Source of the DNA: Cymbidium sinense
Taxonomy: Eukaryota; Streptophyta; Magnoliopsida; Asparagales; Orchidaceae
Assembly: GCA_021442155.1 (NCBI GenBank)
Contig: CM038222.1
Span: 58,502,266 to 58,566,265, forward strand
Length of the DNA stretch: 64,000 nucleotides
Reading direction: 5' to 3'
The notes beneath the pieces were generated by a model, which saw only the letters and a list, made by a program, of their open reading frames with translations, was not told the origin of the DNA and ran no database searches. This document shows, piece by piece, positions 10,375-22,300 of this stretch. The position numbers and the translations under genes were made by a program. The first letter of the stretch is position 1, and each line of letters starts with the position of its first letter.

Positions 10375-10900
10375 ATAATGGTGAAATCGATGAGAGGATG
10401 TTATTAGCAGAATTCAAGTTGGATGGTTCAAGTGAAGGAATGCATCTAGCCTATTATGTGATAGAAAAGTACTGGTACTTAGACTTAAGAAATTTTTTTA
10501 TAAAATGGTCGTAAGGCCTGCGATGATTTATGATGCAGAATGTTGGCCAGTAAACGAGAAGCGTAAAATTAAGTCAAGTGTTGCAGAGATGAGGATGCTC
10601 AGGTGGAGAATAGAATTAGTACCACACAAATACGAAATGAATATATTCGTGAACAGGTTGGAGTAGCTCTAGTGACAGATAAGATTAGAGAGAGTCGCCT
10701 TAGATAGTTTGGTCATATAAAATGCCGGTTGCTTGATGAACCAATTAGGAGAGAAGATGTATTAGATTCGTCTTATGTTAAGGAAGATAAAGGTAGAGCT
10801 AAAAAAGACTTTGTTAGAATGTATAGAAATTGATCTTAGTTTATTAGAATTAAACTAAAACTTGAAACTTAATAGGACACAATGGAAAAGAAGAATTCAT
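10375..10900 (+). mobile_element. RTE-type LINE 3' fragment, first of tandem pair
   Basis: Carries the degraded C-terminal part of an RTE-clade non-LTR retrotransposon polyprotein, recognisable from DNA matching the other copies here: a GEIDED-like start, RIQVGW, an AMIYDAECW-like segment, AEMRMLRW and RRED-like text near the end. Frameshifts and stops abolish any protein. It ends at 'aagaattcat', just before the second copy begins, without its own TTG tail. Confidence 0.75.
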
Positions 10901-11345
10901 CGTTGTTACGTAGACTTAAGAAATTTTTTATAAAATGGTCTGCAATGATTTATGTGCGAATGTTGGCAGAAAGCGTAAAATTAAGTAAGTGTTAGATGAG
11001 GATGCTATAGTGGTAATAGGTATTGAATAGAATTAGTTAATAAATGAATATATTCATGAAAAGGTTGGAGTAGCTCAGTGAGATAAGATTAGAGAGAAGC
11101 CTTAGATGGTTTTCATATATATAAAACATGCTTGATGAACCAATTAGGAGAGAAGATGTATTAGATTCGTCTTATGTTAAGGACGATAAAGGTAGAGCTA
11201 AAAAGACTTTGTTAGAATGTATAGAAATTGATCTTAGTTTATTAGAATTAAACTAAAACTTGAAACTTAATAGGACACAATGGAAAAGAAGAATTCATGT
11301 AGGCGACCTCACATAATGAGATAAAGGCTTGTTGTTGTTGTTGTA
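10901..11345 (+). mobile_element. RTE-type LINE 3' end with (TTG)n tail, second of tandem pair
   Basis: Repeats about 10475-10900, shortened by many deletions, and then continues into the family's true 3' end: 'gacctcacataatgagataa', 'aggcttgttgttgttgttg'. The GACCCCAC..GGATAAAGGC(TTG)n ending is the hallmark of plant RTE LINEs and recurs at 47.87 and 55.46 kb and, inverted, at 38.08 kb. No functional protein remains. Confidence 0.78.
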
Positions 11346-11747
11346 TGTCGAATTGCTTAAATAAACAGATATAAATGAAATTTATATAAAAGTATAATGA
11401 AGTTGTTCGTTAAGAGCACTATTGAGAGACCTATTTCATAGATAATTTCTTCCTGAGATTTTTTTTCTTTGATGTAAGACTAAGATTAAATATTCTCAGG
11501 TGATATTACTATTATAATCACATTTTAAATTCCCATTCTAATAAAAATAGAAATATGAAGTCAACCACCATAATATAGCAAAACATGGAGAACACTTTGA
11601 CATTTAACTATTACACAATTCGTGCCCTCCACTTCCTCTTCTAAGTCAACATTCTCCCTCTCAAATAGTCCACAAACCTTCTCCAGTACTCAGAAACACA
11701 ACTAATTCTGGCAGACCAACCTTGTCTTGAAAACTCAGCAGCAGAAA
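11346..11747 (+). promoter_or_regulatory. 5' flank of the At1g78110-like gene
   Basis: Between the LINE tail and the start codon. The last 100 bases are CT-rich ('tccacttcctcttctaagtc', 'ctccctctc'), typical of a plant promoter or leader. No certain TATA box is assigned. If the gene is expressed, its promoter lies within about 400 bp of a LINE tail. Confidence 0.35.
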
Positions 11748-12746
11748 ATGGAAGAAGTTCTCTTCCACATTGAAGCCTTCAGTTCCATCGCTCTCGATAA
11801 TGAGAAGCATATCTCAGTAGATCACCAAACTCTAAACCAACCAGCACTGAACAATCCTGATCTCAGTCAGAATCAAAAATCTCATCACATCAAACCAAAG
11901 CACACCAGCTTCAGCCTTCCAGCTTCTTCTTCTTCCACGCCACTATGGAGCTCCAGAAAACATAAGAACCAGACTCAGAAATCTCATCCTTCCAGTTCCA
12001 GTTCCATCATGTCCCTTTCCCATCGCTTTTCTGCAGAGCTTTCTCAGCCTGCAAAGCTCCACACTCTCCAGCTTCGCAGAAGCAAGTCTTGTGGGGATGG
12101 AAGATCATCTTCTCCTGATGATTTCGATATCATGTCGAAAAAGCCCGCCATTGATCAGCAGCAGAACGGCATTCATGTTCTCTATAATTACTCTAGCAAC
12201 AGCAGCTCTGATGACACAGACTTAGAGCCCAATCCGTCAGAAGACGAAAGCTTTAAATGCGGTGCACTGTGTTTGTTCTTACCTGGCATCTACAAGAAGA
12301 AATCAGCACTACAAACACAGACTGAAGCTAACAATACAAACCTGGAAGCTGTAGATAGAAGAAGCAGTGTTTCAAAAGTAGCTTCATTTGAGAAATTTGA
12401 GTGCGGTTCATGGACTTCTACAGCAAATGTAGATCATGATGAGAGTGGACCGTTATCATACTTCGATCTGCCATTGGAGCTCATCAGGTACACTGCAAAT
12501 GAGAGCTGCTCGCCTGTGAAAGCAGCATTTGTGTTTGACAAAGATCTGAAGGGGGTTTTAAAGAAGAACTGTGATTCTAGATTGGGATCAAGGAAGTCTT
12601 GTGAGTCTAATACCAGGCATGTGAAGTTCTCAACTTCTTCTCCTACTTCATATCCTACTTCACCAAGTTCATCTCCTTGTATCACTCCAAGGCTGATGAA
12701 GGCAAGGGATGAGTTCAATGCTCTCGTTCAAGCCACAAGTGGGTGA
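11748..12746 (+). CDS. Plant-specific At1g78110-like protein of unknown function
   Basis: A single uninterrupted reading frame of 332 codons. The first ATG (11748) is taken as start because the seven upstream in-frame codons begin with TTG, and MEEVLFHIEAFSS fits the family N-terminus. The protein is Ser-rich and mostly disordered. Conserved islands are a basic RRSKSCGDGRSS motif (about 118-130), FKCGALCLFLPG (about 168-179), SKVASFEKFECGSW (about 206-220), YFDLPLELI (about 238-246), KGVLKK, RHVKFSTS (about 290-297) and a C-terminal ITPRLMKARDEFNALV (about 311-327). This set matches the plant proteins At1g78110/At1g22230, sometimes labelled 'nucleolar GTP-binding protein', but no GTPase motif is visible, so that label is not supported. 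No signal peptide or membrane segment is seen. It is the only fully intact gene in the window. Family membership is recalled from memory, not from a search. Confidence 0.85.
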   Translation: MEEVLFHIEAFSSIALDNEKHISVDHQTLNQPALNNPDLSQNQKSHHIKPKHTSFSLPASSSSTPLWSSRKHKNQTQKSHPSSSSSIMSLSHRFSAELSQPAKLHTLQLRRSKSCGDGRSSSPDDFDIMSKKPAIDQQQNGIHVLYNYSSNSSSDDTDLEPNPSEDESFKCGALCLFLPGIYKKKSALQTQTEANNTNLEAVDRRSSVSKVASFEKFECGSWTSTANVDHDESGPLSYFDLPLELIRYTANESCSPVKAAFVFDKDLKGVLKKNCDSRLGSRKSCESNTRHVKFSTSSPTSYPTSPSSSPCITPRLMKARDEFNALVQATSG

Positions 12747-13240
12747 AATTTCTAACTTAGTTCGTCGTTGCTGTTACTGTTAGAGGCCTGTTGTGTGTGA
12801 GAGGTTTTGTTTCTAGTACCCCCACCCAATCAAGTGCCAATGAATTTAGTTTACTACATTTTTAACATTTGAATGAAAGTTTGTCACTTAGTTTGGCACA
12901 CTGTTGGGTTGTTGGAATATGCCAAGAGTATAGTTTTTCTTTGTTTTTTGTTTGATATCAATATTAGAGATTTTTTTTTTCTCTATTGGTGTAATTAAGT
13001 GTCTTCTTCAAGGCCAGAGCATAGAGATATCAGAACAACAAACTGCATAATTTACTTCTATAGCACAACAGAGTGCAAAACATATCCAAGACATCAAATC
13101 ATAATACCATCCAAATCTCTCCTCTTTAAAATCATCCATTAATTTGAGCACGCAGTAATCGAGGGCCAAATTATTTTCTCATTGGACCTCTGCTAGAAAG
13201 ATCTCTCCTTCTTGTTGTTTTGTTTCTTCTATCGGGTTTC
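12747..13240. other. 3' flank of the At1g78110-like gene
   Basis: Contains the probable 3' UTR; an AATGAA-type element near 12839-12844 may serve as polyadenylation signal. No other gene is seen before the hAT element. Confidence 0.35.
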
Positions 13241-13243
13241 ATG

Positions 13244-13681
13244 CAGGCTGTCAAAAAAGCTCTTTATTCACAACAACTTTCTTTACTCGTTGTTCCAAAG
13301 CGAGTAACACGAATAAATATTTCAAGCTCGATTTAGAAACGAGCCGAACATGACCAATCCTTCGTTCGATCGTGTTCGACTCGATTATGCTCGAAATAAA
13401 AAATTATGTTATATATAATATATAAAAACACATATATACATCATAGTTGCAAGCATGACTTAGTGGTTAAAGCTTTTGTTATGCAAAAGATTGACCCAGA
13501 TTTGAATCCTCCCTTTTACAGATTTTTCGGATTATTACATTTCGAACAATTTGAGCCGAACATGAACACTGGAATTTTGAGCTATTTCGAACACGAGCCA
13601 AACACGAATAATACAACTTTCAAACGAGCCGAACACGAACAAGGATTTAGCTCGTTCAAGCTTAGCTCGTTTACACCCCTA
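13244..13681. mobile_element. hAT-type non-autonomous element (438 bp)
   Basis: Flanked by a perfect 8-bp target duplication GTTTCATG (13236-13243 and 13682-13689), the hAT signature. The right end, read inward, is TAGGGGTGTAAACGAGCTAA; the left end, CAGGCTGTCAAAAAAGCTC, is a degraded partner. The body is full of 'gagccgaacacgaa'-type words seen in many plant hAT MITEs. No transposase is present. A tRNA-like A/B-box pair sits inside at about 13457-13512. Confidence 0.75.
13450..13515 (+). repeat. tRNA-like pol III box pair (possible SINE remnant)
   Basis: 'acttagtggttaaagc' resembles an internal A box, and 'gatttgaatcc' about 40 bases on resembles a B box. It lies inside the hAT element. No cloverleaf is evident, so it is not a tRNA gene but may be an old SINE head. 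Confidence 0.35.
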
Positions 13682-13689
13682 GTTTCATG

Positions 13690-15747
13690 TATATTTTTTT
13701 TTCTCAACCTTATGTAAAAGCCTCTAAAGACCTCTTCTTGATAGAATTCAAAAAGCTTCTAGCGCGCGCACACACACACATATATATATATATATATACT
13801 CACAGTAATATATATAATTATCTCTACTACTGCTCTCTCATACTTCTAACATATAGATCAATTCATTTCTTCTCTTTGCAAACTCTCAGAATGGTCATGC
13901 CCCATAGCATTCTTTTGGTCTTCCATAACAAGCCACATTAAGCCATCTTTGCCAAGCACCCAACGAAAAATCTTTTCGCTTCTAAGCATGCTTGAATAAA
14001 AGAGAAAGAAGTGTGATTCATTCTAATGCCATTGATTGATCCTCTTATATAATACCTATAATAATCTGATCTTTTGACATTATAAGATTTACATATTTAT
14101 TTTGTGTTATCAATTTTCTGTGAGCTTTGAAGTTGATTCTATGTCTGAATTAATCAGAGATTTTTCATAGTTTTGATTTAGATAAAATTTTGACATGTCA
14201 AAATTTATCTTATTGTATTTAATTAATTTATCCGATGTGTTTTATGTCTGATTTATACACCATTTCTTATTAGATTTATCTTTTTAAAGAAATTGATATA
14301 TCTTTGTAAAAGTGAGTTTATTTTTGAAATTGTCTGAAATCTATTTTATAAATCATTTTTATAAAAAAAGTTTTGAACTTGTTTTAGCATTTAATGACTA
14401 TTTTTCATGATTTTTGGAATTATGGATTTTAAGATTTGAATGGGTTTATATTAATAAATTTAATAAGAATAAAATAATTTTAAATTGATTTTGTAATTTA
14501 TGATTGTTGATGCACAAATATTAATTTATCTGCAAATATTTATTTTTAACGGTATCTATTAATATTTACAAATTTCCATAACATTTTTTATGATATTTTA
14601 TATACTAAAATTGATGATATATCAAAGTATATGTGCAAAAAGAGAAATATATATATATATATATAGGCGGCTGGATAACTGTATTTTATGTGCATTCAAG
14701 TGAAGTTATAAATGTCTGTGCACTTATATAATTATTTAGTTGTATATTTTATATATCTGAATAGATATAAATAAAGTAAAAGTATAAGTGAAGATACTAA
14801 GGGGATATAAAAATGAAAGTGAAGGTATAAGAAACGGAGGCAAAACTACAAATATTTTGAATAAAATATAAATTATTATTTAAATATTATTTTATTATAT
14901 TTTGATTATCATATTGTTTACAATATTATTTGACACATGCCTACTATTGACATTAATTCTTATATTAACACTATACTTGATAGATATAACATATGACTAT
15001 TAAAATACCTATTTTATTTCACTTAAAGCATATTTTATTGTTTATAAGATAGCATTTTGATAAATATCTATTATTTCTCTTCCGTGTGCTAAAAATTATA
15101 GTAAATTTCAAGCTGAATTGTGATTGTTCACTTTTGTTTTAGATAAGGTAAAGCTCATGTTGAATATAAGCTAAGAAAAATGTAATAGATGATTAATTTT
15201 AGGTTATATATTTGCAAAGGTGTAATAGCATATTTGTGGAGATTAAATAAAATAATGATATGTAACAATTTTAGAAGTTATGCAAAAGTGGTAGATTACA
15301 TAATTGCAAAGATTAGGCATACAAATTGAAGAGATTTTGAATACATTAGATTATTGTCACTCTATATCTCAATAACAATATTAATTTAATTCAAATTAAA
15401 TCAAGAAAATATGCAAATTCAATGGCAGTTTATTAATTTTAAATATTAAAATAAAATTTTTATGATAGGTAGAGCAAATCAAGAGAAGTAAATTACCAAT
15501 TCTTTAATTTTAAAGCTTTGAAGAATTATTGATGAATTATTTAAATTCAAGCAAAAAGATAAAGAGTTCCTCTAACATTCCATCCTTCTATTTAAAATTT
15601 AAACTTTGAGCAAGATTGAATTTTATACTTATTAAAAATTAGTAATTTTTTTCTCCTATTTTAATGAAGATGAAGATGATGCTTCATTAGCATTATCATG
15701 TAATAAAACTTAAAGAAAATTTGGTCTCTTAATTATCAAACTATTTC
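13690..15747. other. AT-rich intergenic DNA, no gene seen
   Basis: Very AT-rich with several TA/CA microsatellites (13763-13797 and about 14650-14666). No coding or RNA signature was found on either strand. Any RPC5 transcript end should lie between its stop codon at 16334 and this stretch. Confidence 0.4.
13763..13797. repeat. (GC)n(CA)n(TA)n compound microsatellite
   Basis: Runs of GC, then CA, then TA dinucleotides directly adjoining one another. Confidence 0.93.
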
Positions 15748-15955
15748 TATAACACAATAGTAAAGTTAATTACATTTGACATCATCCAACCCTAAACCCT
15801 AAACTCTATTGCGATGATGATACTGTAAGGGGTCTCCTGCGGAAAAATAACTCGACGCCAAAATGATAACATAATTCTGCCAAACAGACCAAGAAAATAT
15901 AACACAACAGTAAAGTTAATTACATTTGACATCATCCAACCCTAAACCCTAAACT
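15748..15955. repeat. 58-bp direct repeat with telo-box motifs
   Basis: 15748-15805 and 15898-15955 are identical except at one base and lie 150 bp apart. Each ends in AACCCTAAACCCTAAACT, two plant telomere-type units (telo box). The segment lies beyond the 3' end of the RPC5 coding region. Confidence 0.85.
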
Positions 15956-16054
15956 AATTACAATTTGTAAACCAAAGAACATCAAACGATTGCGATTACA
16001 CAAATCAGAATAGATTGACCAGTAAAAGGCGAATAATTGAAAACCCCTATATAG

Positions 16055-16180
16055 TGGAAAGCACCTTAACATATTGGTTGAGAGCTTTGGCTATCAGTCA
16101 AAAGATCTTGGGTTCAAATCCTTGCATATGCGCTGTGTGTGTGAGTTTACGATTAAATTCCTTAAATGTCCCAAAAAAAA
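16055..16180 (+). mobile_element. tRNA-derived SINE (about 126 bp)
   Basis: A near-perfect target duplication flanks the insert: AAACCCCTATATAG at 16041-16054 and AAACCCTATATAG at 16181-16193. Inside are an A-box-like 'ttggttgagagc' and a perfect B box GGTTCAAATCC (about 16114-16124), and the insert ends in an A-rich tail after 'aaatgtccc'. Head, tail and duplication together are diagnostic of a SINE. It sits about 150 bp downstream of the RPC5 stop codon, probably in or next to the 3' UTR, on the opposite strand. Confidence 0.78.
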
Positions 16181-16333
16181 AAACCCTATATAGATATGAA
16201 GTTAGAAAAAATTATGAAAATAAATATTGTGATTACAGGAACAGATATGAAGTTAGAATTTGCTGATGTCAGAGCATCTATACCACCACCATAGGCTTCA
16301 GCGAAAATAAGTGAGGTAAAGCAAGTGAAAGCT

Positions 16334-16399
16334 TCATCTCAAAGCACCAGTTTTAAACATCCATGATGCTCCGCAAGAAATGCAAAGCTCATTCATAAC
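16334..16399 (-). CDS. RPC5: RPC5 last coding exon
   Basis: Starts after acceptor 'tggtggcag' and encodes VMNELCISCGASWMFKTGALR followed by TGA (21 residues). This is the end of the C-terminal winged-helix domain, where relatives have a Cys-X-X-Gly, Trp, Lys pattern. Phase 0 joins the previous exon. Confidence 0.85.
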   Translation of the reverse strand, partial: VMNELCISCGASWMFKTGALR

Positions 16400-19300
16400 C
16401 TGCCACCATAAATGAATAATAATGTCACATAGCTGTTTTGTCTTTCGAAAGAACTTCTACCATTAGAAATTTAACAAAATAAAAATGAGACTTTGCATAC
16501 TAGCAAGTTCATGAATTTGCATAATATTAAGCACAAGCAAAAAAAATATAAGAGATTTAAAAAAAAAAAAAAAAAGTTTCAACTTACCTGACCATACTCA
16601 GCATCAGAAACATCTCTTTTCAGGCGAAGCTGAGCAGCTATTTTTATTTCCTGCTTCTTGACCCTTACATAACGTCCCTTGGCAATGAAATATGCAATGA
16701 CAACATTCCTGGCAGAATATATATATATATATATATAGTGACGGAAATCAAACCACAGAAACTTTACTGAAACAATGAAGCTCTGCTCAGAACAAGAAAC
16801 TATTCTAAACCTTAATTGATCCAGCGCTGGTTTCCCCAAAGACTTCAACACATATAAGCCATGAACTTTGAAAGCAATTTGATCTGCAACATTCTCAATC
16901 TCCGTTAAGCTAGCATTTGACTTCCCCTGTAATTCTTGAACGATTGAATTAAGGCTGCAACATAGACATAAATAACTCAATGTCAGCTTTTATTGTTTGC
17001 AACTAGGAGCATTCTCGAAGGTTCCGAGTAAAATCCTATATATCATTCTTTGAACACATGGCAGAAGAAATGTAATGATTATTTCATATAACATACTACA
17101 ACTGTGATGTCAAATCCCAGTACTTATACAAATGAAAAAAATCCTTTTACTTGAAACTTTAAAAGTAAAAGGACCAATACTTTTCTTAACAAAGTTATGC
17201 TAATCATTGACCAATATATGAGAACATCAACAAAATTCACAATAAGATTGGCCTAAATGATTAACGAGTTTAATAGAGTGAATATAATTTAATATTAGTT
17301 TTATTCCAAATCGCATTCTTCCTCCTGTCTTTTAATATCAATGTCACATGTATAATTAAGTTTAAACTTCATAATGAAAACATTATATATATATATATGG
17401 TTACATAATTCCAAATACATGGTACATCTAAATACCTGAGAACCTTGTGAAGTTGTAGAAGTTCTAAAATAGCCTTGGCAAGAGTTTCTTGGTCCTTAGT
17501 TGGTATGGTTGCAACTACAGAGGAATCAAGGGCTTTGGATGATGTGCCCAGATTGATAGAGCTCCTTGACAATGAAGCAATGCTTCTTCCACCACCAGGC
17601 AAAGATTCCAAGATTTCCTTCTCACGAATAGACCAAGCATGCTCTTGCTCTTTCACAATTTCAGGATATTGTTTAATAAATGACAAATCGGTATCTTCTT
17701 TAAATTTCCAGTCTTTAAGCGAAGGTCTTTCAATAGCCAATGGTTTTAGCAAACCTTTTCTTAGATCGTCAGGCTTTACCACCTTCAGTTTGCTATCAGG
17801 GACAGCATGTTTTTTACTAAATTGAAGAAGGAAGTAATCCCTATACATAGCTGCAAGTCCATCATACAACAAAGAACTTTTAGAAACCCATAGTCCTTGT
17901 ACCAAATCTGCATGATGCTGAAGCAGTCTAAAAACATCATCCACAGAATCATTAGGTGCAAGATACAACAGAGCAACAAAACGATTCACTTGAGGACCCT
18001 GCAATAGAAGAAAAACAAGCCATAAAACTATTAAACCAGAAATGGAAAACACATGCAGAACACATCTGCATTGTTCAGACTCATTCATTCATTAATCTTT
18101 TATCAAACTTAAGCTGAGTTTGAAAATGGCTCGAATTTAAAAGTCTTGTTCAAACTTGTTTATTAAATTTCTTCGTTGAGTTCAAGCTGAAATCAAGCCT
18201 AACTATACATAAGATGCTGACAATTTAAATAAAGACTTATTAATAACAATATATGTCTTGTCAAATTTGATAATAATTCAACTAGGCATTGTTTTTGGTG
18301 TTTTATCAATAAAAAGTTAGATTTTTTTTAAAATTAATGATTTGTTCACTATTTCATAATCAAATTTTAATTAATTAAAAATAATCTTCATTTTTTTAAT
18401 CTATCCCATCTAGTTTTTGTTTAATATTTTATTTTCAAAAATTGATATAAAATAAAATAAAATTTAAACTATTTGCCTAATTATTTTCTCTATAATTTCA
18501 TCATATTTATTCTTCTATAATATAAATTGCTTTTGATGTGCATAGAATATGAGAAAACTAATATAATAACTAAGAATTAGTTAAACAATAATTAAATCAT
18601 CATTAAATAAGTATTTTATCAAGCTGATAATAAGCTACTTATTAAACAATAATGGATAAATTTACAAATATAATGTAAAAATGTGTTAATGTCAAGATTT
18701 TTCATTTGTATGTACTGCTTTAAAAATTGTGTCCAAACTCATTTAATTATTTAAATAGATGCATATAAACGAGAATTACATGAATGATTACTGAGATATT
18801 CATCGAATGTACTAGTTTTTAACTACACTATTTTTCCCTTAAATGCAGCACTCTGGGCATTTCCTCAATAAGAAGTTGGCAGCCAGGGATAATATATCCC
18901 TGTTGAATTTGCCTAGTTTAGAATAATGTTAAGAATTCCATCAATGCATTTTTTTTTATGCTCATCAATGATTGTTCAACAAGATCAATAAATATGTTAA
19001 AAAGTACAAGCTTTTAAATCGAACAAAGTTTAATGGAAAATTCAAAAAATAATCATTCATGTGCTGTGTACAAAAGATTAAAAAGCATTGGATCATTTCA
19101 CAATTTTATTCCATGGTCAATTTACCTCAATTCCTTGGGATAACTAAGTGAAAGAAATGTTGGGGACTTGGAGTCAATCTCAAAACATAGATGTGTTAAA
19201 CATACATATATATATATATATATATAGATATCTGGATTAACAAACCAAACCTTAGAAAGCCATTGCTTTAGACGGTCTTCCAAAGGCAGTGTGAGCAAGT

Positions 19301-22300
19301 ACCTAAAGACCATTTAAAACAACAATAAGACATTGCAACTAAAATTTGTTAATTATTCAATGAATTTCAAGTTATTATCAAAGAACCAAAATAGAAAAAC
19401 TACAACTTGGTCATAAATGAGGTTTAAAATTAAAGATGAAATAATAATGAAATATATTGATAACAAGAAAATGACAATATAAAACAATTCAATGAAACTG
19501 AAAAAGCAGGGTCTCAATTCTATTTAGACAAGTGCACATCATAGTATTAAATGGGTATAGGCTTTATTTAACCTATACGAGATGAAAATTTTGAAAGGTG
19601 AATAGTTCTTAACCTTCCAAGATAAATTATAAAGAGCCAAATTAGAATTCTACAATTGAACCGCAGTTAATGTATGATAAAATTGTTAGTTGCATTACTG
19701 ATAAACCTTCCAAGATATAAGGAGAGATGGTGCAATGATGAGGTATAAAATATTATTAAATATAATAAATGTGGTTTTTAAGTGAAGCCAAACAAAACAC
19801 TACTGAAAATTGCAATAGTTACAAAGAAGATATAAAAGTCTTGTGAGGAGGGTAATAAGCAAAGAAAAAGTTACAAATTTTTATGATTTATCAAGTAGGT
19901 AAGGTATTAAGGAATGAGAAAATGAAATATATAAAATACAGCAAAAGATAAAATATATTAAGAAATTGGTGAAGTAAAATATATTAGAAGAGAAGGTGAT
20001 AGGATCTTTATTAAAGATGAAAAAATATGAAAAGAAAAAAAAATGAAATTATTATTGAGAGAAAATTATCCTAGAATAGTCCCTGGACCATACAAAATAG
20101 ATCCAAAAATGCTTAGACGCCCATAAGAGAAAATTATCCTAGAATACAAAAGTGATTACTTCATAGAAGAACCATGACGTGCAAGTCTCGTATATAAGAG
20201 AAAGCTAGCATTATAAATGGAAAACTTGACTTGGTCAAAATAAGACGTTCATATCTAATAGGATGTCTCTCTTGCTCAAATATTAAATAAAAACCAAATC
20301 AAACTATTAAGGGCCCACCAACTTCCTCAAATTTGATATGTGGGCTTCGAAAATTTGTGCCCGACTTCTCGATGAGGAGAATTTAGATTGGAATCGAGTC
20401 AAACTTTCAGGAGACAAATAAATTTATAGATAAGACACTACCCAGAGATTTCTCCCTCTTGTTGTGATGACTTTAAATCTGGTTTTAGGCTTTTATAAGT
20501 GTAAGCACTTATAGTTAATTACTCCTCTCAATGATAAAAGAAAACTTTTGATTAGACTAGCCATTAAGTTACTAATTACTTAGCATATAGTAACAACAAA
20601 TAGAGTTTAAACTTTAAGAAATTCATCATTGTTAATTTGAAGCATATAGTTAGTGACAATGACATGCCTGATCAAGATTTTATGGTTTTGTCTCCCCATC
20701 GTAGTCTATCTTACTTAGAAAAATAGTTGATTTAGACTAAATGATCTTATCGTGTCATGGGTTCAAGTTCAAGATAATCTTGTAAACATGAGTTAACATT
20801 TGTCTAAGGAGACAATTTTAAGTCTATCATAGATATAGCATAGAGCTTTGTGCCCTATGTTTCGCAACTCAAGAGAGTTGAGTCATTGGTGAACATATGA
20901 GTCATAACCGTGACAATAATTTAATAGTGTCGTCAATGACAACCCACGAACTGAGGACATGAGACACGTCCTTACTGGCATGAGATTTATTAAGAGTGAA
21001 CATAGTAATGCAATTGATTTGATATTGGCTCATATGTGAGCTAGAATTTTCTTAAATTATCAAGCCCAAATAAATAATTGTGAATCTATGGATGAATTTT
21101 AACCTTAAATTTTAAATTTAATATCTTTTGCATTCTTCACATTTTTGTTAAATTTGAACATATATCATTTTGATATTGAATTTCAAATATAACTTGATGA
21201 TGATATCATCTCATATTGTATATTTAGACCTTATTCAGTCATTGTGATTTTAAAATAAAAAAAATTTACAAAGTCATTTTAATATCAGTGATCAAAATTT
21301 TAAAATTTAATGATTTACTTTTACATCAGGTAGATAGATTTGTACTAAAATTTATCAATCATTTTTTTTATCTCTCAAAATGATTTTTTTTTACTTCTTA
21401 TTTAAATAATATTAAATTGATCCCAAATATTGTTCACTTATAAATGGAGATATTATCATGTTATTTATTTAGTTCCTGTACATGAAATTTTACAACTTTG
21501 TTACATTATTGAAATTTCATATATTATTTCTATAAAAAAAAAATCTTCATTATTTTTTCAACAGAATTTTCTTTAATTTTAAGCCCTTATAATTTCAAAT
21601 TTTCAAAATACTATTTTAAATGATATTCTCTCTTGAGGTTATCTTGATCTTTCATACTCTTTTAACAATCTGAAATTTTTAAAACTAATGATTTCAAAAG
21701 TCATGAGAATTAAGAATAAACATGTATTTACATATCAAAATAATTTTTTATTTTATTATTAGTCTTTTTCAAAAATTTATATTTTTAGTGTTTTGATGGT
21801 AAGTAAATTGTCACATCAGAGGTGAAAATAAGTTTTTTGTTGTTGAAAACATTATGTTTAACATAGTCAAATAAATTTTAAAATTAAATTTTTTATACCT
21901 TAATGTGATACAAAAAATAAAAAAAAATTTTTATTTTATTTTTTGATATTATTAGTCACTTTTCAAAAATTTTAATTTTAATGATCTTTACAAATATGTA
22001 TCTGATTAGTCATATGGCCATAAATATTTTTCTCATTTATATAAAGAAAGCTATAATTCTCTTTTCTTGTGATGATTAAAATTTAAATTTATGAAATTAA
22101 ATTTTTCTTCTAAAGGAAAAACAAAATTAATATTAAAACAAATCTTTTATTATTATTTTTAAAACAGAGAAAAATTATTTAGAGAAAGTCTTATAGATAG
22201 TTAAATAAATTTTTCTCTTTTTTAACTAGAATTAATAAAAGATATATCTTTATAATATATTTTCAGATTTTACAAAAAAAAACCACAAGAAACTATTTTT

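Noticed and set aside
11727..11747. In-frame extension upstream of the At1g78110-like ATG
   Set aside because: The extension starts with TTG; the first ATG at 11748 gives the expected family N-terminus.
12434..12718. 94-codon antisense open frame
   Set aside because: Shadow of the sense gene at 11748-12746; no independent motif.
16055..16180. tRNA gene
   Set aside because: It has a B box and a weak A box but no cloverleaf, and target duplications with an A-rich tail show a SINE.
17475..17825. 116-codon plus-strand frame
   Set aside because: Antisense shadow of the large RPC5 exon.
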